Of a stretch of 64,000 nt of DNA, positions 52,842 through 62,253 are shown piece after piece. The position numbers and the translations under genes were made by a program. The notes below the pieces were generated by a model. That model did not search any database, was not told the origin of the DNA, and was given only the letters and a program-made list of their open reading frames with translations. Position 1 is the stretch's first letter. The number at the start of each line of letters is the position of its first letter. This DNA is from Bordetella sp. LUAb4. Its GTDB lineage: Bacteria; Pseudomonadota; Gammaproteobacteria; Burkholderiales; Burkholderiaceae_B. The stretch is from NCBI RefSeq assembly GCF_021325795.1, contig NZ_JAHPZX010000004.1, positions 1 to 64,000 on the forward strand. Reading direction: 5' to 3'.

Positions 52842-53504
52842 ATGACAATGAATCTCCCCGCCCGCCCCGCGCCAAATCCTACAGCGGCCTCTGGCCAGCT
52901 ACCTTCCCGCGTCGTGCTGGCGTCCGGCAATGCGGGCAAGCTGCGCGAGTTTTCCGCCTTGTTCGCGCCCTTGGGCATGGCGCTGATTCCGCAGGGGCAA
53001 CTGGGGGTGCCGGATGCCGAAGAGCCCTACGGGACTTTCCTGGAAAACGCCCTGACGAAGGCGCGCCACGCCAGCCGCCTGACCGGCCTGCCGGCCATTG
53101 CCGATGACTCGGGCCTGTGCGTGGATGCCCTGGGCGGTGCGCCGGGCGTGTATTCGGCGCGCTATGCCAGCATGCACGGCGGGGAAAAGTCCGACGCCGC
53201 CAACAACGCCTTGCTGGTGCGTAACCTGGCAGGCCAGGCCAATCGCCGCGCCTGCTACGTCGCCTTGCTGGTGATGGTGCAGTCGGAACAGGATCCGCGT
53301 CCGCTGGTGGGCGAGGGCGTATGGTGGGGCGAAATGGTCGACATGCCGCGCGGCGATCACGGATTCGGCTACGATCCCTATTTCTATCTTCCGTCACAAG
53401 GGCAGACCGCGGCCGAACTGGATCCGGCCGAGAAGAACCGCCTGAGCCACCGCGCCCAGGCCCTGCGTCAATTGTTGGAGAAACTGCGGCCGGACATGGC
53501 CTGA
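52842..53504 (+). CDS. rdgB: Non-canonical purine NTP pyrophosphatase (RdgB/HAM1)
   Basis: A 220-residue house-cleaning enzyme that hydrolyses dITP, ITP and XTP. The motifs VVLASGNAGKLREF, GTFLENALTKARHA, ADDSGLCVDALGGAPGVYSARY and GFGYDPYFYLP are canonical. A second ATG two codons downstream (52848) is possible. hemW follows after 116 bp. rph, its usual upstream neighbour, lies on the other side of the chemoreceptor and EAL genes. Confidence 0.96.
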   Translation: MTMNLPARPAPNPTAASGQLPSRVVLASGNAGKLREFSALFAPLGMALIPQGQLGVPDAEEPYGTFLENALTKARHASRLTGLPAIADDSGLCVDALGGAPGVYSARYASMHGGEKSDAANNALLVRNLAGQANRRACYVALLVMVQSEQDPRPLVGEGVWWGEMVDMPRGDHGFGYDPYFYLPSQGQTAAELDPAEKNRLSHRAQALRQLLEKLRPDMA

Positions 53505-53620
53505 TACCGCCGCCATGGCCGTCGCCATTCCCGCAGCCTTGTCCGTAGCCTTGCCCATGGTTTTGCCAGTAGTTTCGCCTGCCCCCGCACCCGGCGCCTG
53601 AAAGCCGGATCGATTCGTTC

Positions 53621-54865
53621 ATGCCCATTTCCATACCCATCCGCAACGCCGACGCGCCCGCGCCGGCGCGCATCGTTGGCCTGCCCTCTGGCTTGTCCTC
53701 AGGCCGGTCCTCCGGCCTGAGCAGCCTGCCGCCGCTCTCTATATATGTGCACGTGCCCTGGTGCGTGCGCAAATGCCCCTATTGCGACTTCAACTCCCAT
53801 GCCGCCCCCTCGGGTGAAATGCCGGAGCGCGCCTATCTGGATGCGCTGCGCAGTGACCTGGAGCAGTCGCTGCCCTTGATCTGGGGACGCCAGGTCAACA
53901 CCGTGTTCATCGGCGGCGGCACGCCCAGCCTGCTGTCCGCCGCCGGACTGGACGAACTGTTGGCCATGCTGCGTGCCTGCCTGAACCTGTGGCCGGATGC
54001 GGAAATCACCATGGAGGCCAACCCCGGCACCGCCGAGGCGGGGCGTTTCAAGGATTACGCGGCCAGCGGCGTCAATCGCCTGTCGCTGGGCGTGCAAAGC
54101 TTCGACGACGCGCAACTGCACGCCCTGGGCCGCATCCATGATGCCGGCCAGGCCCGCGCCGCCATCGACATGGCCCAACGCGCTTTCGCCCGGGTCAATC
54201 TGGACCTGATGTTCGCCTTGCCCGGCCAGACGCTGGACGCCTGTAGGCTGGACGTGCGCGAGGCCATCGCCTTCGGCACCGAACACCTGTCGCTGTACCA
54301 CCTGACGATGGAGCCGAACACGGTCTTCGCCAAGTTCCCGCCGCAACTGCCGGACGACGACTTGTCGGCCGCCATGCAGGACGAGGTCGAAGCCTTGGCC
54401 GCCGGCGCCGGTTTGCAGCGCTACGAGGTGTCGGCCTACGCGCGTGAAGGTGCGCGCTGCCGCCACAATCTGAATTATTGGGAGTTCGGTGACTACCTGG
54501 GCATCGGTCCCGGGGCACACGGAAAACTGTCATTTCCAGACCGTATCGTGCGCCAGGCTCGCGTGCGCGGCCCCGATTCCTGGATGGCGCGGGCGCTGGC
54601 CCGCGACGGCAGCCACGTCGCGGAGTCGGTGGACGTGGGGCCGGACGACTTGCCTTTCGAATTCATGCTCAACGTCCTGCGCCTGAAAGCCGGCGTCCCG
54701 ACTTCGCACTTTTCCGAAAGAACCGGCTTGTCCCTGGCTGTCATCGCGCACCAATTGGAGGCAGCCACACAGCGCGGTTTACTAGACCCCGACCCTACGC
54801 GCCTGCGGGCCACGCCTCAAGGTTGGGCATTTTTGAATGACTTGCAGGAACTATTTTTGCGCTGA
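53621..54865 (+). CDS. hemW: Radical SAM family heme chaperone HemW
   Basis: A 414-residue radical SAM protein. The 4Fe-4S cluster motif CVRKCPYCDF (Cys48, Cys52, Cys55) is followed by FIGGGTPSLL and VNLDLMFALPGQT, typical of HemW, a chaperone that transfers heme, as opposed to the enzyme HemN. The extra HemN N-terminal region is absent. Residues 1-39 are a Ser/Gly/Leu-rich extension (SGLSSGRSSGLSS), so a later start cannot be excluded, but no other ATG precedes the domain. Confidence 0.94.
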   Translation: MPISIPIRNADAPAPARIVGLPSGLSSGRSSGLSSLPPLSIYVHVPWCVRKCPYCDFNSHAAPSGEMPERAYLDALRSDLEQSLPLIWGRQVNTVFIGGGTPSLLSAAGLDELLAMLRACLNLWPDAEITMEANPGTAEAGRFKDYAASGVNRLSLGVQSFDDAQLHALGRIHDAGQARAAIDMAQRAFARVNLDLMFALPGQTLDACRLDVREAIAFGTEHLSLYHLTMEPNTVFAKFPPQLPDDDLSAAMQDEVEALAAGAGLQRYEVSAYAREGARCRHNLNYWEFGDYLGIGPGAHGKLSFPDRIVRQARVRGPDSWMARALARDGSHVAESVDVGPDDLPFEFMLNVLRLKAGVPTSHFSERTGLSLAVIAHQLEAATQRGLLDPDPTRLRATPQGWAFLNDLQELFLR

Positions 54866-54916
54866 TGCACCATAATGGGACGCGCCATGCACCATTTTGG
54901 ACACCATCTTGGTGCA
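54866..54916 (+). promoter_or_regulatory. Three NtrC-like enhancer sites upstream of glnA
   Basis: The consensus TGCACCA-N3-TGGTGCA is met in part at 54866-54882 (perfect left half), 54888-54904 (perfect left half) and 54900-54916 (perfect right half, TGGTGCA). They lie about 50-100 bp upstream of the sigma-54 promoter, the normal position for phosphorylated NtrC. Confidence 0.8.
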
Positions 54917-54967
54917 TAGTTCAAAAATAGGCCTACGGGATAGCCAGGAGACTGCCATGCGGCATCT

Positions 54968-54983
54968 TGGCACGGATATTGCT
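54968..54983 (+). promoter_or_regulatory. Sigma-54 promoter of glnA
   Basis: TGGCACGGATATTGCT matches the consensus TGGCAC-N5-TTGCW exactly, with -24 at 54968-54973 and -12 at 54979-54982. It lies about 55 bp before the glnA ATG. With the NtrC sites it indicates induction under nitrogen limitation. Confidence 0.93.
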
Positions 54984-55038
54984 TTTGTTCCTATGCCAGT
55001 CGAGTTGCAGCACTCGACCTTTATCAAACGGAGATGAC

Positions 55039-56451
55039 ATGGCAAGCGAGAAAGAAGTCCTGAAACAGATTCAAGACCTGGAAGTCAAGTTCGTCGACTT
55101 CCGGTTCACCGACACCATGGGCCGTGAGCATCACGTGTCGGTGCCGTCCCATCAGGTCGACGAAGACAAGTTTGAAGGCGGCCATGCGTTCGACGGCTCG
55201 TCGATCCCGGGCTGGAAGGGCATCGAAGCTTCGGACATGCTGCTGATCCCGGACGCCTCGTCGGCCCGTATCGATCCGTTCATGGAAGAGACCACGCTGG
55301 TCCTGACCTGCGACGTCGTCGAACCCTCGGACATGAAGGGCTATGACCGCGATCCTCGCTCGCTGGCCAAGCGCGCTGAAGCCTATCTGAAGTCCTCCGG
55401 CCTGGGCGATACCGCCTTCTTTGGTCCGGAACCCGAATTCTTCGTGTTCGACGGCGTGACCTGGAACACCGACATGTCGGGCACGTTCGTCAAGATCAAG
55501 TCCGAAGAAGCGCCCTGGTCCACCGGCCTGGAATTCGAAGGCGGCAACCTGGGCCATCGTCCCCTGGTCAAGGGTGGCTACTTCCCCGTGCCCCCGGTCG
55601 ATTCCTTCCAGGACATGCGTTCGGAAATGTGCCTGCTGCTGGAGCAGCTGGGCGTGCCCGTCGAAGTGCACCACCATGAAGTGGCCGCGCCGGGCCAGCT
55701 GGAAATCGGTACCAAGTTCAGCACGCTGGTGCAGCGCGCCGACTGGAACCAGATCATGAAGTACGTGATCCACAACGTGGCCCATGCCTACGGCAAGACC
55801 GCCACCTTCATGCCCAAGCCCATCGTTGGCGACAACGGTTCCGGCATGCACGTGCACCAGTCGATCTGGAAGGACGGCCAGAACCTGTTCGCGGGCAACG
55901 GCTATGCCGGCCTGTCGGAATTCGCGCTGTACTACATCGGCGGCATCATCAAGCATGCCCGTGCCCTGAACGCCATCACCAACCCCGGCACCAACTCGTA
56001 CAAGCGTCTGGTTCCGCACTACGAAGCACCGGTCAAGCTGGCTTACTCGGCCCGCAACCGTTCGGCTTCGATCCGTATTCCCTACGTGGGCAACCCGAAG
56101 GGCCGCCGTATCGAAACCCGCTTCCCGGATCCCCTGGCCAACCCGTACCTGTGCTTCTCGGCCTTGATGATGGCCGGCCTGGACGGCGTCCAGAACAAGA
56201 TCCACCCCGGCGATCCGGCCGACAAGAACCTGTACGACCTGCCGCCGGAAGAAGACGCGAAGATCCCGACCGTTTGCGCGTCGCTGGATCAAGCGCTGGA
56301 AGCCCTGGACAAGGATCGCGAGTTCCTGACCCGTGGCGGCGTGTTCAGCAACGAAATGCTGGATGCCTACCTGGCGCTGAAGGAGCAGGAAGTGCAACGT
56401 CTGCGCATGACGACGCACCCGGTCGAATTCGACATGTACTACAGCCTGTAA
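55039..56451 (+). CDS. glnA: Glutamine synthetase type I
   Basis: A 470-residue GSI that makes glutamine from glutamate and ammonia with ATP. The motifs are [55 protein letters not shown] and RSASIRIP. The adenylylation site lies in [10 protein letters not shown] with Tyr399, so activity should be controlled by GlnE. ATG 55039 has GGAGATG before it. It is transcribed from the sigma-54 promoter and followed by ntrB and ntrC. Confidence 0.98.
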   Translation: MASEKEVLKQIQDLEVKFVDFRFTDTMGREHHVSVPSHQVDEDKFEGGHAFDGSSIPGWKGIEASDMLLIPDASSARIDPFMEETTLVLTCDVVEPSDMKGYDRDPRSLAKRAEAYLKSSGLGDTAFFGPEPEFFVFDGVTWNTDMSGTFVKIKSEEAPWSTGLEFEGGNLGHRPLVKGGYFPVPPVDSFQDMRSEMCLLLEQLGVPVEVHHHEVAAPGQLEIGTKFSTLVQRADWNQIMKYVIHNVAHAYGKTATFMPKPIVGDNGSGMHVHQSIWKDGQNLFAGNGYAGLSEFALYYIGGIIKHARALNAITNPGTNSYKRLVPHYEAPVKLAYSARNRSASIRIPYVGNPKGRRIETRFPDPLANPYLCFSALMMAGLDGVQNKIHPGDPADKNLYDLPPEEDAKIPTVCASLDQALEALDKDREFLTRGGVFSNEMLDAYLALKEQEVQRLRMTTHPVEFDMYYSL

Positions 56452-56547
56452 TCTCCTTGTTGTCCTGGAGGGCAGCCTCCTGTTAAGGCAAGGGCAGCGT
56501 ACCGCCAGCCGGTACGCTCGCCCGCGCCCTGGCGGGCGCAAATATCG

Positions 56548-57609
56548 ATGAACGTAGACGCCTTCGAACTTCTCGCCACTGCCGTCCTGCTGGTGGATGC
56601 GCAAGGCCACGTCGTATATGCCAACACGGCCGCGGAAGACTTGTTCAGCCGCTCGCGCCGGCAATTGACGGGGCATCCCGCGGCTTCGCTGTTCGATGAT
56701 CGCGAACAGGTGCAGTCGTCCATCGATCAAGGTATCAATGGCATATTCGCCGACGCGCGCCAGCTGTCTTCGCTGCGCCGTGGCGGTGAGTCGGTATCCG
56801 TGGTGGTCACCACGGTGTCGCTGACCGGGCAACCCTGGCCGGTGCTGTTGGAGGTACGCGAGATAGAACAACGCGTGCTGGCCGACCGCAATCATCGTCT
56901 CATCGATGAAATCGAGACCCATAGAGAACTGCTGCGCAATCTGGCCCATGAGGTGAAGAACCCTTTGGGTGGCCTGCGTGGCGCGGCACAGCTGCTGGAA
57001 GGGGAGTTGCCCGATCCATCACTGGTCGAATACACCCAAGTCATTATTTCCGAGGCCGATCGCCTGCAAGCGCTGGTCGATCGCCTGATCGGGCCGCAAC
57101 GCGTGCCCTTGAATGCCAAGCCGGTCAACATCCACGAAGTCTGCGAGCGCGTGAGCGCGCTGATCCAGGCCGAATTCCGCGAGGGTGTGTTCATCCTGCG
57201 GGACTACGATGCGTCCATGCCCGATGTGCCGGGCGACGCCGCGCGCCTGATGCAGGCCGTGCTGAACGTGGCGCGCAATGCCGCCCAGGAACTGGCCATC
57301 CAGGCGCCGGGCGACGATGTGCCGCCGCCGCAGATCACCCTGCGTACGCGGGTGGCGCGGCGTGTCATGCTGGCGCATCGGCAGCACCGCATGGCCCTGG
57401 TGCTTTCCATCATCGACAACGGTCCCGGCGTACCGGAACAGATCCGCGACCGCATTTTCCATCCGCTCGTCACCGCGCGTCCCGGCGGCACGGGCCTGGG
57501 CCTTAGCCTGGCGCAGGACTTCGTGCAGCAACACGGGGGCATTATCGAATTCGAATCACGTCCCAGGCATACGGAATTCCGCCTGGTGTTGCCGATGGAA
57601 CCCGCATGA
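56548..57609 (+). CDS. glnL: Nitrogen regulation sensor kinase NtrB
   Basis: A 353-residue NtrB: N-terminal PAS domain (about 3-110), H-box NLAHEVKNPLGGLRGAAQLL with His134, N-box RNAAQE, and G-boxes DNGPGVP and GGTGLGLSLA. It has no membrane segment, as expected for this PII-controlled kinase/phosphatase. It acts on NtrC, encoded directly downstream with a 4-bp overlap (ATGA). Confidence 0.95.
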   Translation: MNVDAFELLATAVLLVDAQGHVVYANTAAEDLFSRSRRQLTGHPAASLFDDREQVQSSIDQGINGIFADARQLSSLRRGGESVSVVVTTVSLTGQPWPVLLEVREIEQRVLADRNHRLIDEIETHRELLRNLAHEVKNPLGGLRGAAQLLEGELPDPSLVEYTQVIISEADRLQALVDRLIGPQRVPLNAKPVNIHEVCERVSALIQAEFREGVFILRDYDASMPDVPGDAARLMQAVLNVARNAAQELAIQAPGDDVPPPQITLRTRVARRVMLAHRQHRMALVLSIIDNGPGVPEQIRDRIFHPLVTARPGGTGLGLSLAQDFVQQHGGIIEFESRPRHTEFRLVLPMEPA

Positions 57610-59069
57610 AACCTGTTTGGATCGTAGATGACGACCAGGCCATCCGCTGGGTGCTTGAAAAAGCCCTCGCGCGGGCTGGCGTGACCACTCGCAGTTTTTC
57701 GCAAGCGGCCGATGTGCTGGCCGCCCTGGATAGCGAAACGCCCGCGACGCTGGTGTCCGACATCCGCATGCCCGGCGGCAGCGGCCTGGATCTGCTGCGC
57801 AAGATCAAGGACGGCCACCCGTCGCTGCCGGTGATCGTGATGACCGCGTTCGCCGACCTGGACAGTACCGTGTCGGCATTCCAGGGCGGTGCGTTCGACT
57901 ACCTGGCCAAGCCTTTCGACGTCAATGAAGCCGTGGCGCTGATCCAGCGCGCGGTGCAGGAAAACGCCGACGCGGATCTGGACCAGGCCGCGACGCCCAC
58001 CGAACCGGGCGCCGAGCGCTGGATGATGACGCAATCGTCGTCGACGTCCATGCAGGAGATTTTTCGCGCCATCGGCCGCCTGGCGCAGTCCAAGGTGACC
58101 GTGCTGATCACGGGCGAATCGGGTACCGGCAAGGAACTGGTGGCGCGGGCCCTGCATGGGCACGGCGCGCGCGCCAATGGTCCCTTCGTGGCGTTGAACG
58201 CGGCGGCGATTCCGCGCGATCTGCTCGAAGCCGAACTGTTCGGCCATGAGCGGGGCGCCTTCACGGGCGCCAACAATCTGCGGCGCGGACGCTTCGAGGA
58301 GGCCAACGGCGGCACGCTGTTCCTTGACGAAATCGGCGACATGCCCATCGAGCTGCAGACGCGCCTGCTGCGCGTGCTGGCCGAAGGCAGTTTTTATCGA
58401 GTCGGCGGCGCCCAGCCGGTGCGGGTGGACGTGCGTATCGTCGCCGCCACGCACCAGCCGCTGGAGCAGCGTGTCGAACAGGGCCTGTTCCGCGAGGACT
58501 TGTTCCACCGCTTGAACGTCATCCGCTTGCGCCTGCCGCCCTTGCGCGAACGTATCGAAGATATCCCGGCCCTGGCACAGCATTTCCTCACGGTCAGCGC
58601 GCGTGCGCTGGGCGTGCCGGCCAAGCGCCTGACGCCGGATGCGCTGGCGGTTCTTACGCGCTTCGACTTTCCGGGCAATGTGCGCCAGCTGGAGAACTTC
58701 TGCCACTGGTTGACCGTCATGGCCCCGGGGCAGACCATAGACCGGCAGGACTTGCCGCCGGAAATCCGCGCCATGGAGCAGCAGGGCCCGGGCGAGACTA
58801 TCGTGCGGGGGATCACCACCACGGCATCGGCGAGCACCGAGAGCGCCCCGCAAAGCTGGCAGGATTCCTTGCTGCGCGATGCGCAAAGCCGCCTGGATCG
58901 GGGCGAACCGGCCATCATGGCCACGCTCACGCGCCAGTTCGAACGTATCCTGCTGCAGACGGCGCTGGATGCCAGCCGCGGGCGGCGAGTCGAGGCCGCG
59001 TCCAGGCTGGGTATCGGGCGCAATACGATTACGCGGAAGTTGCGGGATCTGGGGATTGAAGACGAATGA
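57606..59069 (+). CDS. glnG: Nitrogen regulation response regulator NtrC
   Basis: A 487-residue NtrC: receiver domain (phosphorylated Asp52 in LVSDIRMPGGSG), AAA+ sigma-54 activation domain with GESGTGKELVA (Walker A), the GAFTGA loop that contacts sigma-54, and TLFLDEIGDMP (Walker B), and a C-terminal Fis-type HTH (AASRLGIGRNTITRKLRDL). It should activate glnA through the enhancer sites above. It overlaps ntrB by 4 bp. Confidence 0.97.
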   Translation: MKPVWIVDDDQAIRWVLEKALARAGVTTRSFSQAADVLAALDSETPATLVSDIRMPGGSGLDLLRKIKDGHPSLPVIVMTAFADLDSTVSAFQGGAFDYLAKPFDVNEAVALIQRAVQENADADLDQAATPTEPGAERWMMTQSSSTSMQEIFRAIGRLAQSKVTVLITGESGTGKELVARALHGHGARANGPFVALNAAAIPRDLLEAELFGHERGAFTGANNLRRGRFEEANGGTLFLDEIGDMPIELQTRLLRVLAEGSFYRVGGAQPVRVDVRIVAATHQPLEQRVEQGLFREDLFHRLNVIRLRLPPLRERIEDIPALAQHFLTVSARALGVPAKRLTPDALAVLTRFDFPGNVRQLENFCHWLTVMAPGQTIDRQDLPPEIRAMEQQGPGETIVRGITTTASASTESAPQSWQDSLLRDAQSRLDRGEPAIMATLTRQFERILLQTALDASRGRRVEAASRLGIGRNTITRKLRDLGIEDE

Positions 59070-59173
59070 GGGCTTAGGCCGGTGCCTTGGCTGATGCAGG
59101 GCCAGGGTTCGGTTGCGGCCGGTGCCTTGGCAGAGTCCGGTCTGAAGCAGGCATGGCGGTTCGGCCGTATCTA

Positions 59174-60175
59174 TTAAGCCAGCGCCGGCACGCCTTCCGT
59201 CAGGCTGACGCACAGGCGTTCCGATTCCAGCTTTTTCAACCACCACTTGAGCGCTTCGCCTTGTACCGGCGCGCGCCAGGCATAGAGCAGGCGTTCGCTG
59301 CCGAACTTCTGTTCCTGCGTGATTTTCTCCACCAATAGCCCTTGCGCCAGATACACCCCGGCCAAGGCGCGCGGGACGTATCCGCAACCCAAACCCCGGA
59401 TCTGCGCGTCGATCTTGCCCTGCATGGTGGGCATGACGATGCGCTGCTGCTGATCCAGCAGATTACGCGTGGCCGGCGGCAGGGCGCGCGCGGTGTCGGC
59501 CACGACCACGGCGCAATGCGCGGTGATTTCCGCGGGCGTCAGCGGATGATCCACATTCGCCAAGGGGTGATGCGGCGCCACGCAGAAGGCAAAGCGGGCC
59601 TCGCCCAAGGGCCGCGATTCATAACGTCCCGGAGGCGCCGTGGATGCATCGGCGCCTATCACCAGGTCAGCCCGGCCTGACGTCAGAACATCCCACGAAC
59701 CGCTCAATACTTCGCTGGAGAAGCGCAGCTTGGTGTCGCTGCCCAAAGCCTGGAACTCCTCGATCAGGTCGTAGATGGGACGCCACGCCACGATGGCGCC
59801 GACGGCGATGCGCAGCTCCAGCTCCCATCCGGTGGCGATGCGGCGCACTCGCCGCGCCAGGTCTTCCAGCGATTGCAGCACCACCCGGCCGTCCTCCAGC
59901 AGGGCGGTGCCCGCCGGCGTAAGTACCGCGCGGTGGCCGCTGCGGTCGAACAGCAGCACATCCAGCTTGTCTTCCAGGCGCCGCACTGCATAGGTGATGG
60001 CGGACGGCACTTTGTCCAGCTCGCGCGCGGCACGGGCGAAGCTGCCCGTGCGGGCGATGGCGTCCAGCATCACCAGCAATTCGGGGGTGATGGGCGGGCC
60101 GGTGGGGGCTTCAGGCGAAACGGAGTCGGGCAGGGGGCGGGCCATGGGGAGCTTGGATTCGATCAGCGATGTCAT
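59174..60175 (-). CDS. LysR family transcriptional regulator
   Basis: A 333-residue LysR-type regulator: winged HTH (ELLVMLDAIARTGSFARAARELDKVPSAITYAVRRLED, about 33-70) and a periplasmic-binding-like effector domain (LRIAVGAIVAWRPIYDLIEEFQ...). ATG 60175 is the first start, but a palindrome covers it, and ATG 60145 (323 residues) is a real alternative. It is divergent from a pirin gene, which it probably controls. Confidence 0.9.
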   Translation of the reverse strand: MTSLIESKLPMARPLPDSVSPEAPTGPPITPELLVMLDAIARTGSFARAARELDKVPSAITYAVRRLEDKLDVLLFDRSGHRAVLTPAGTALLEDGRVVLQSLEDLARRVRRIATGWELELRIAVGAIVAWRPIYDLIEEFQALGSDTKLRFSSEVLSGSWDVLTSGRADLVIGADASTAPPGRYESRPLGEARFAFCVAPHHPLANVDHPLTPAEITAHCAVVVADTARALPPATRNLLDQQQRIVMPTMQGKIDAQIRGLGCGYVPRALAGVYLAQGLLVEKITQEQKFGSERLLYAWRAPVQGEALKWWLKKLESERLCVSLTEGVPALA

Positions 60176-60191
60176 TCAAATTTATTGAATG
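60173..60191. promoter_or_regulatory. LysR-type palindrome in the regulator-pirin spacer
   Basis: CATTCAA (60173-60179) and TTGAATG (60185-60191) are perfect inverted arms with a 5-base A/T spacer, fitting the T-N11-A layout of LysR boxes. It overlaps the first possible start codon of the LysR gene and lies about 110 bp upstream of the pirin gene; autoregulation is likely. Confidence 0.65.
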
Positions 60192-60298
60192 ATGTCGTCA
60201 AACTGGCGCAGCCGCAAGCCCCCTCCCGAAGCCCAGAATACGTTCCATAGCAGCTCAACAACGAACTGAACGATTCAACGCAAACAGGAGTCATCGAC

Positions 60299-60997
60299 AT
60301 GCTTACCATCCGTCGCAGTGAAGAACGCGGTTACGCCGACCATGGCTGGCTCAAGAGCCATCACACTTTTTCCTTTGCCGACTACTACGATCGCAACCAC
60401 ATGGGCTTCGGTCCGCTGCGCGTGATCAACGATGACCATATCGGCGCCGGCCGCGGTTTTGGTACGCACGGCCACCGTGACATGGAAATCCTGACTTATG
60501 TGCTGGAAGGCGCCGTCGCCCACAAGGACAGCATGGGCAACGGTTCGACCATCCGCCCGGGCGATGTGCAAAGGATGAGCGCCGGCCGCGGCGTGCTGCA
60601 CTCGGAATTCAATCCGCAACCCGATGAAGGCACGCATCTGCTGCAGATCTGGATTGAACCCGATGTCACGGGTATCGTGCCGGAATACGAGGAAAAGCGT
60701 TTCGACGAGGTTGAAAAGCGTGGCCGCCTGCGCCTGGTGGCGTCGCCGGACGGTGCCGATGGTTCGGTGCGCATCCACCAGGACGCGCGTCTGTATGTCG
60801 GTCTGTTCGAGGAGACGGAGAAGGCCGAGCTGGCGTTGGCTGAAGGCCGTCGTGCCTGGGTCCATGTGGCACGCGGCAGTGTGACGGTCAACGATCAGGC
60901 GCTGAAGGCGGGCGACGCGCTGGCGGTCACCGACGAAACCCGGCTCGAATTCAGCCAAGGCGAGGGCGCCGAGGTGCTGGTGTTCGATCTGCCGTGA
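60299..60997 (+). CDS. Pirin family protein, YhhW-like
   Basis: A 232-residue bicupin with LKSHHTFSFADYYDRNHMGFGPLRVINDD and the metal site GFGTHGHRDMEI, and later HSEFNP. YhhW-type pirins bind iron and can show quercetin dioxygenase activity. The second cupin is shorter (VHVARGSVTVNDQALKAGDALAV). It is divergent from a LysR regulator and followed by a second pirin gene after a REP-like element. Confidence 0.92.
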   Translation: MLTIRRSEERGYADHGWLKSHHTFSFADYYDRNHMGFGPLRVINDDHIGAGRGFGTHGHRDMEILTYVLEGAVAHKDSMGNGSTIRPGDVQRMSAGRGVLHSEFNPQPDEGTHLLQIWIEPDVTGIVPEYEEKRFDEVEKRGRLRLVASPDGADGSVRIHQDARLYVGLFEETEKAELALAEGRRAWVHVARGSVTVNDQALKAGDALAVTDETRLEFSQGEGAEVLVFDLP

Positions 60998-61028
60998 TGC
61001 CGGGGTGTAGGAACCCGGGGGGGAGGTA

Positions 61029-61072
61029 AATGGGGGGAACCCCCATTCGCCTCCTTCTTTGGGCTAACGCCC
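61029..61072 (+). repeat. REP-like dispersed repeat, copy 4
   Basis: AATGGGGG (61029-61036) and CCCCCATT (61040-61047) form a hairpin, followed by the core TTTGGGCTAACGCCC (61058-61072). Layout and core are the same as at 48.6 and 50.6 kb. It lies 31 bp after the first pirin gene. Confidence 0.75.
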
Positions 61073-61219
61073 CAGTGGCCGCGTTTGCGCTTCGCCGCCG
61101 AGCGCCGAGCGGCGATGCCGCCGACTGCGCCTTGGCAATGCTCGACCTTTTATTCGACCTGCCGGCTGTGCCTCGGCACAGCGACACCTTCATCCGACCT
61201 ACTCGTATTGGAATCCGCC

Positions 61220-62128
61220 ATGTCCACTTTGTCCCAAGATCCGTCGTCCGCCATCGAAACCATCGTGGTGCCGCGCACCAGTGACCTGGGCGGTTTCGAA
61301 GTCCGGCGCGCGCTGCCGTCGATCCAGAAGCGCACGGTCGGTCCCTTCGTATTTCTCGACCAGATGGGACCGGCCTTGCTGGCGGCGGGCCACGGCATCG
61401 ATGTGCGTCCGCATCCGCATATCGGCCTGTCGACGGTGACCTATCTGTACGAGGGCGGCATCTTGCATCGGGACAGCGCGGGCCATGTGCAGACCATACT
61501 GCCGGGCGAAGTGAACTGGATGACGGCGGGTCGCGGCATCGTGCACTCCGAACGGTCGCCGGCGGAGAGTCGCGCGCACGAGCAGCGGATTACCGGCCTG
61601 CAAGCGTGGGTGGCCCTGCCGCGCGAACACGAGGAAACGGATCCTGGCTTCGTCCATTATGGCCGTGACGCCCAGGCCGTTGCGGAAGGTGAGGGCGTGC
61701 GGGCGCAGATCATTGCCGGGTCCTTGTTCGGGCAGACTTCCTCGGTACGGACCTTGTCGCCACTGTTCTTCGGCGACATCCAGATGGAGGCCGGGGCGCG
61801 GGTGCAATTGCCGGCTGAATACGAAGAGCGGGCGGCCTACGTCACCAGTGGGGCCGTGGAGATCGAAGGGCAGGTGCACGAGGCCGGCCGGCTGGTCGTG
61901 TTCGCGCCCGGTCGTCCGGTCGAGCTGAAGGCCCATGGCGCGACGCGCGTGGCCTTGCTCGGCGGCGAACCCCTGGATGGTCCCCGCCATGTATGGTGGA
62001 ACTTCGTTTCCAGCAACCCCGACCGTATCGCTCAGGCCCGTGAGGATTGGATGCGCGATCGCTTCGCCCAGACCGTGCCGGGCGATGAGACGGAGTTCAT
62101 CCCGGCGCCGGAACTCAAGCGGAGTTGA
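61220..62128 (+). CDS. Pirin family protein, second type
   Basis: A 302-residue pirin with RTVGPFVFLDQMGPALLAAGHGIDVRPHPHIGLSTVTYLYEGGILHRDSAG (first cupin with the HPHIG metal site) and HSERSP, then a second cupin and a C-terminal extension (WWNFVSSNPDRIAQAREDW). It is more like the larger PF02678/PF05726 pirins than like the neighbour at 60.3 kb. ATG 61220 starts the family sequence. Function is unknown in detail; members are iron-containing quercetinase-like or redox-responsive proteins. Confidence 0.9.
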   Translation: MSTLSQDPSSAIETIVVPRTSDLGGFEVRRALPSIQKRTVGPFVFLDQMGPALLAAGHGIDVRPHPHIGLSTVTYLYEGGILHRDSAGHVQTILPGEVNWMTAGRGIVHSERSPAESRAHEQRITGLQAWVALPREHEETDPGFVHYGRDAQAVAEGEGVRAQIIAGSLFGQTSSVRTLSPLFFGDIQMEAGARVQLPAEYEERAAYVTSGAVEIEGQVHEAGRLVVFAPGRPVELKAHGATRVALLGGEPLDGPRHVWWNFVSSNPDRIAQAREDWMRDRFAQTVPGDETEFIPAPELKRS

Positions 62129-62253
62129 TAGCGACGGTTGAAAGCCTGATCGCGCGGGGCGGTTATCGCAACCACCCCGCGCGCTTACCGATATGATGCG
62201 ATCTGGCCGGACCCGCAGGAGGCTCGGCGTCACAGAATATCGAGGAGACAACC

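Noticed and set aside
55024-56949. 641-residue antisense frame over glnA and ntrB
   Set aside because: Antisense of highly conserved genes; composition (Val/Gly/His/Arg) typical of such shadows.
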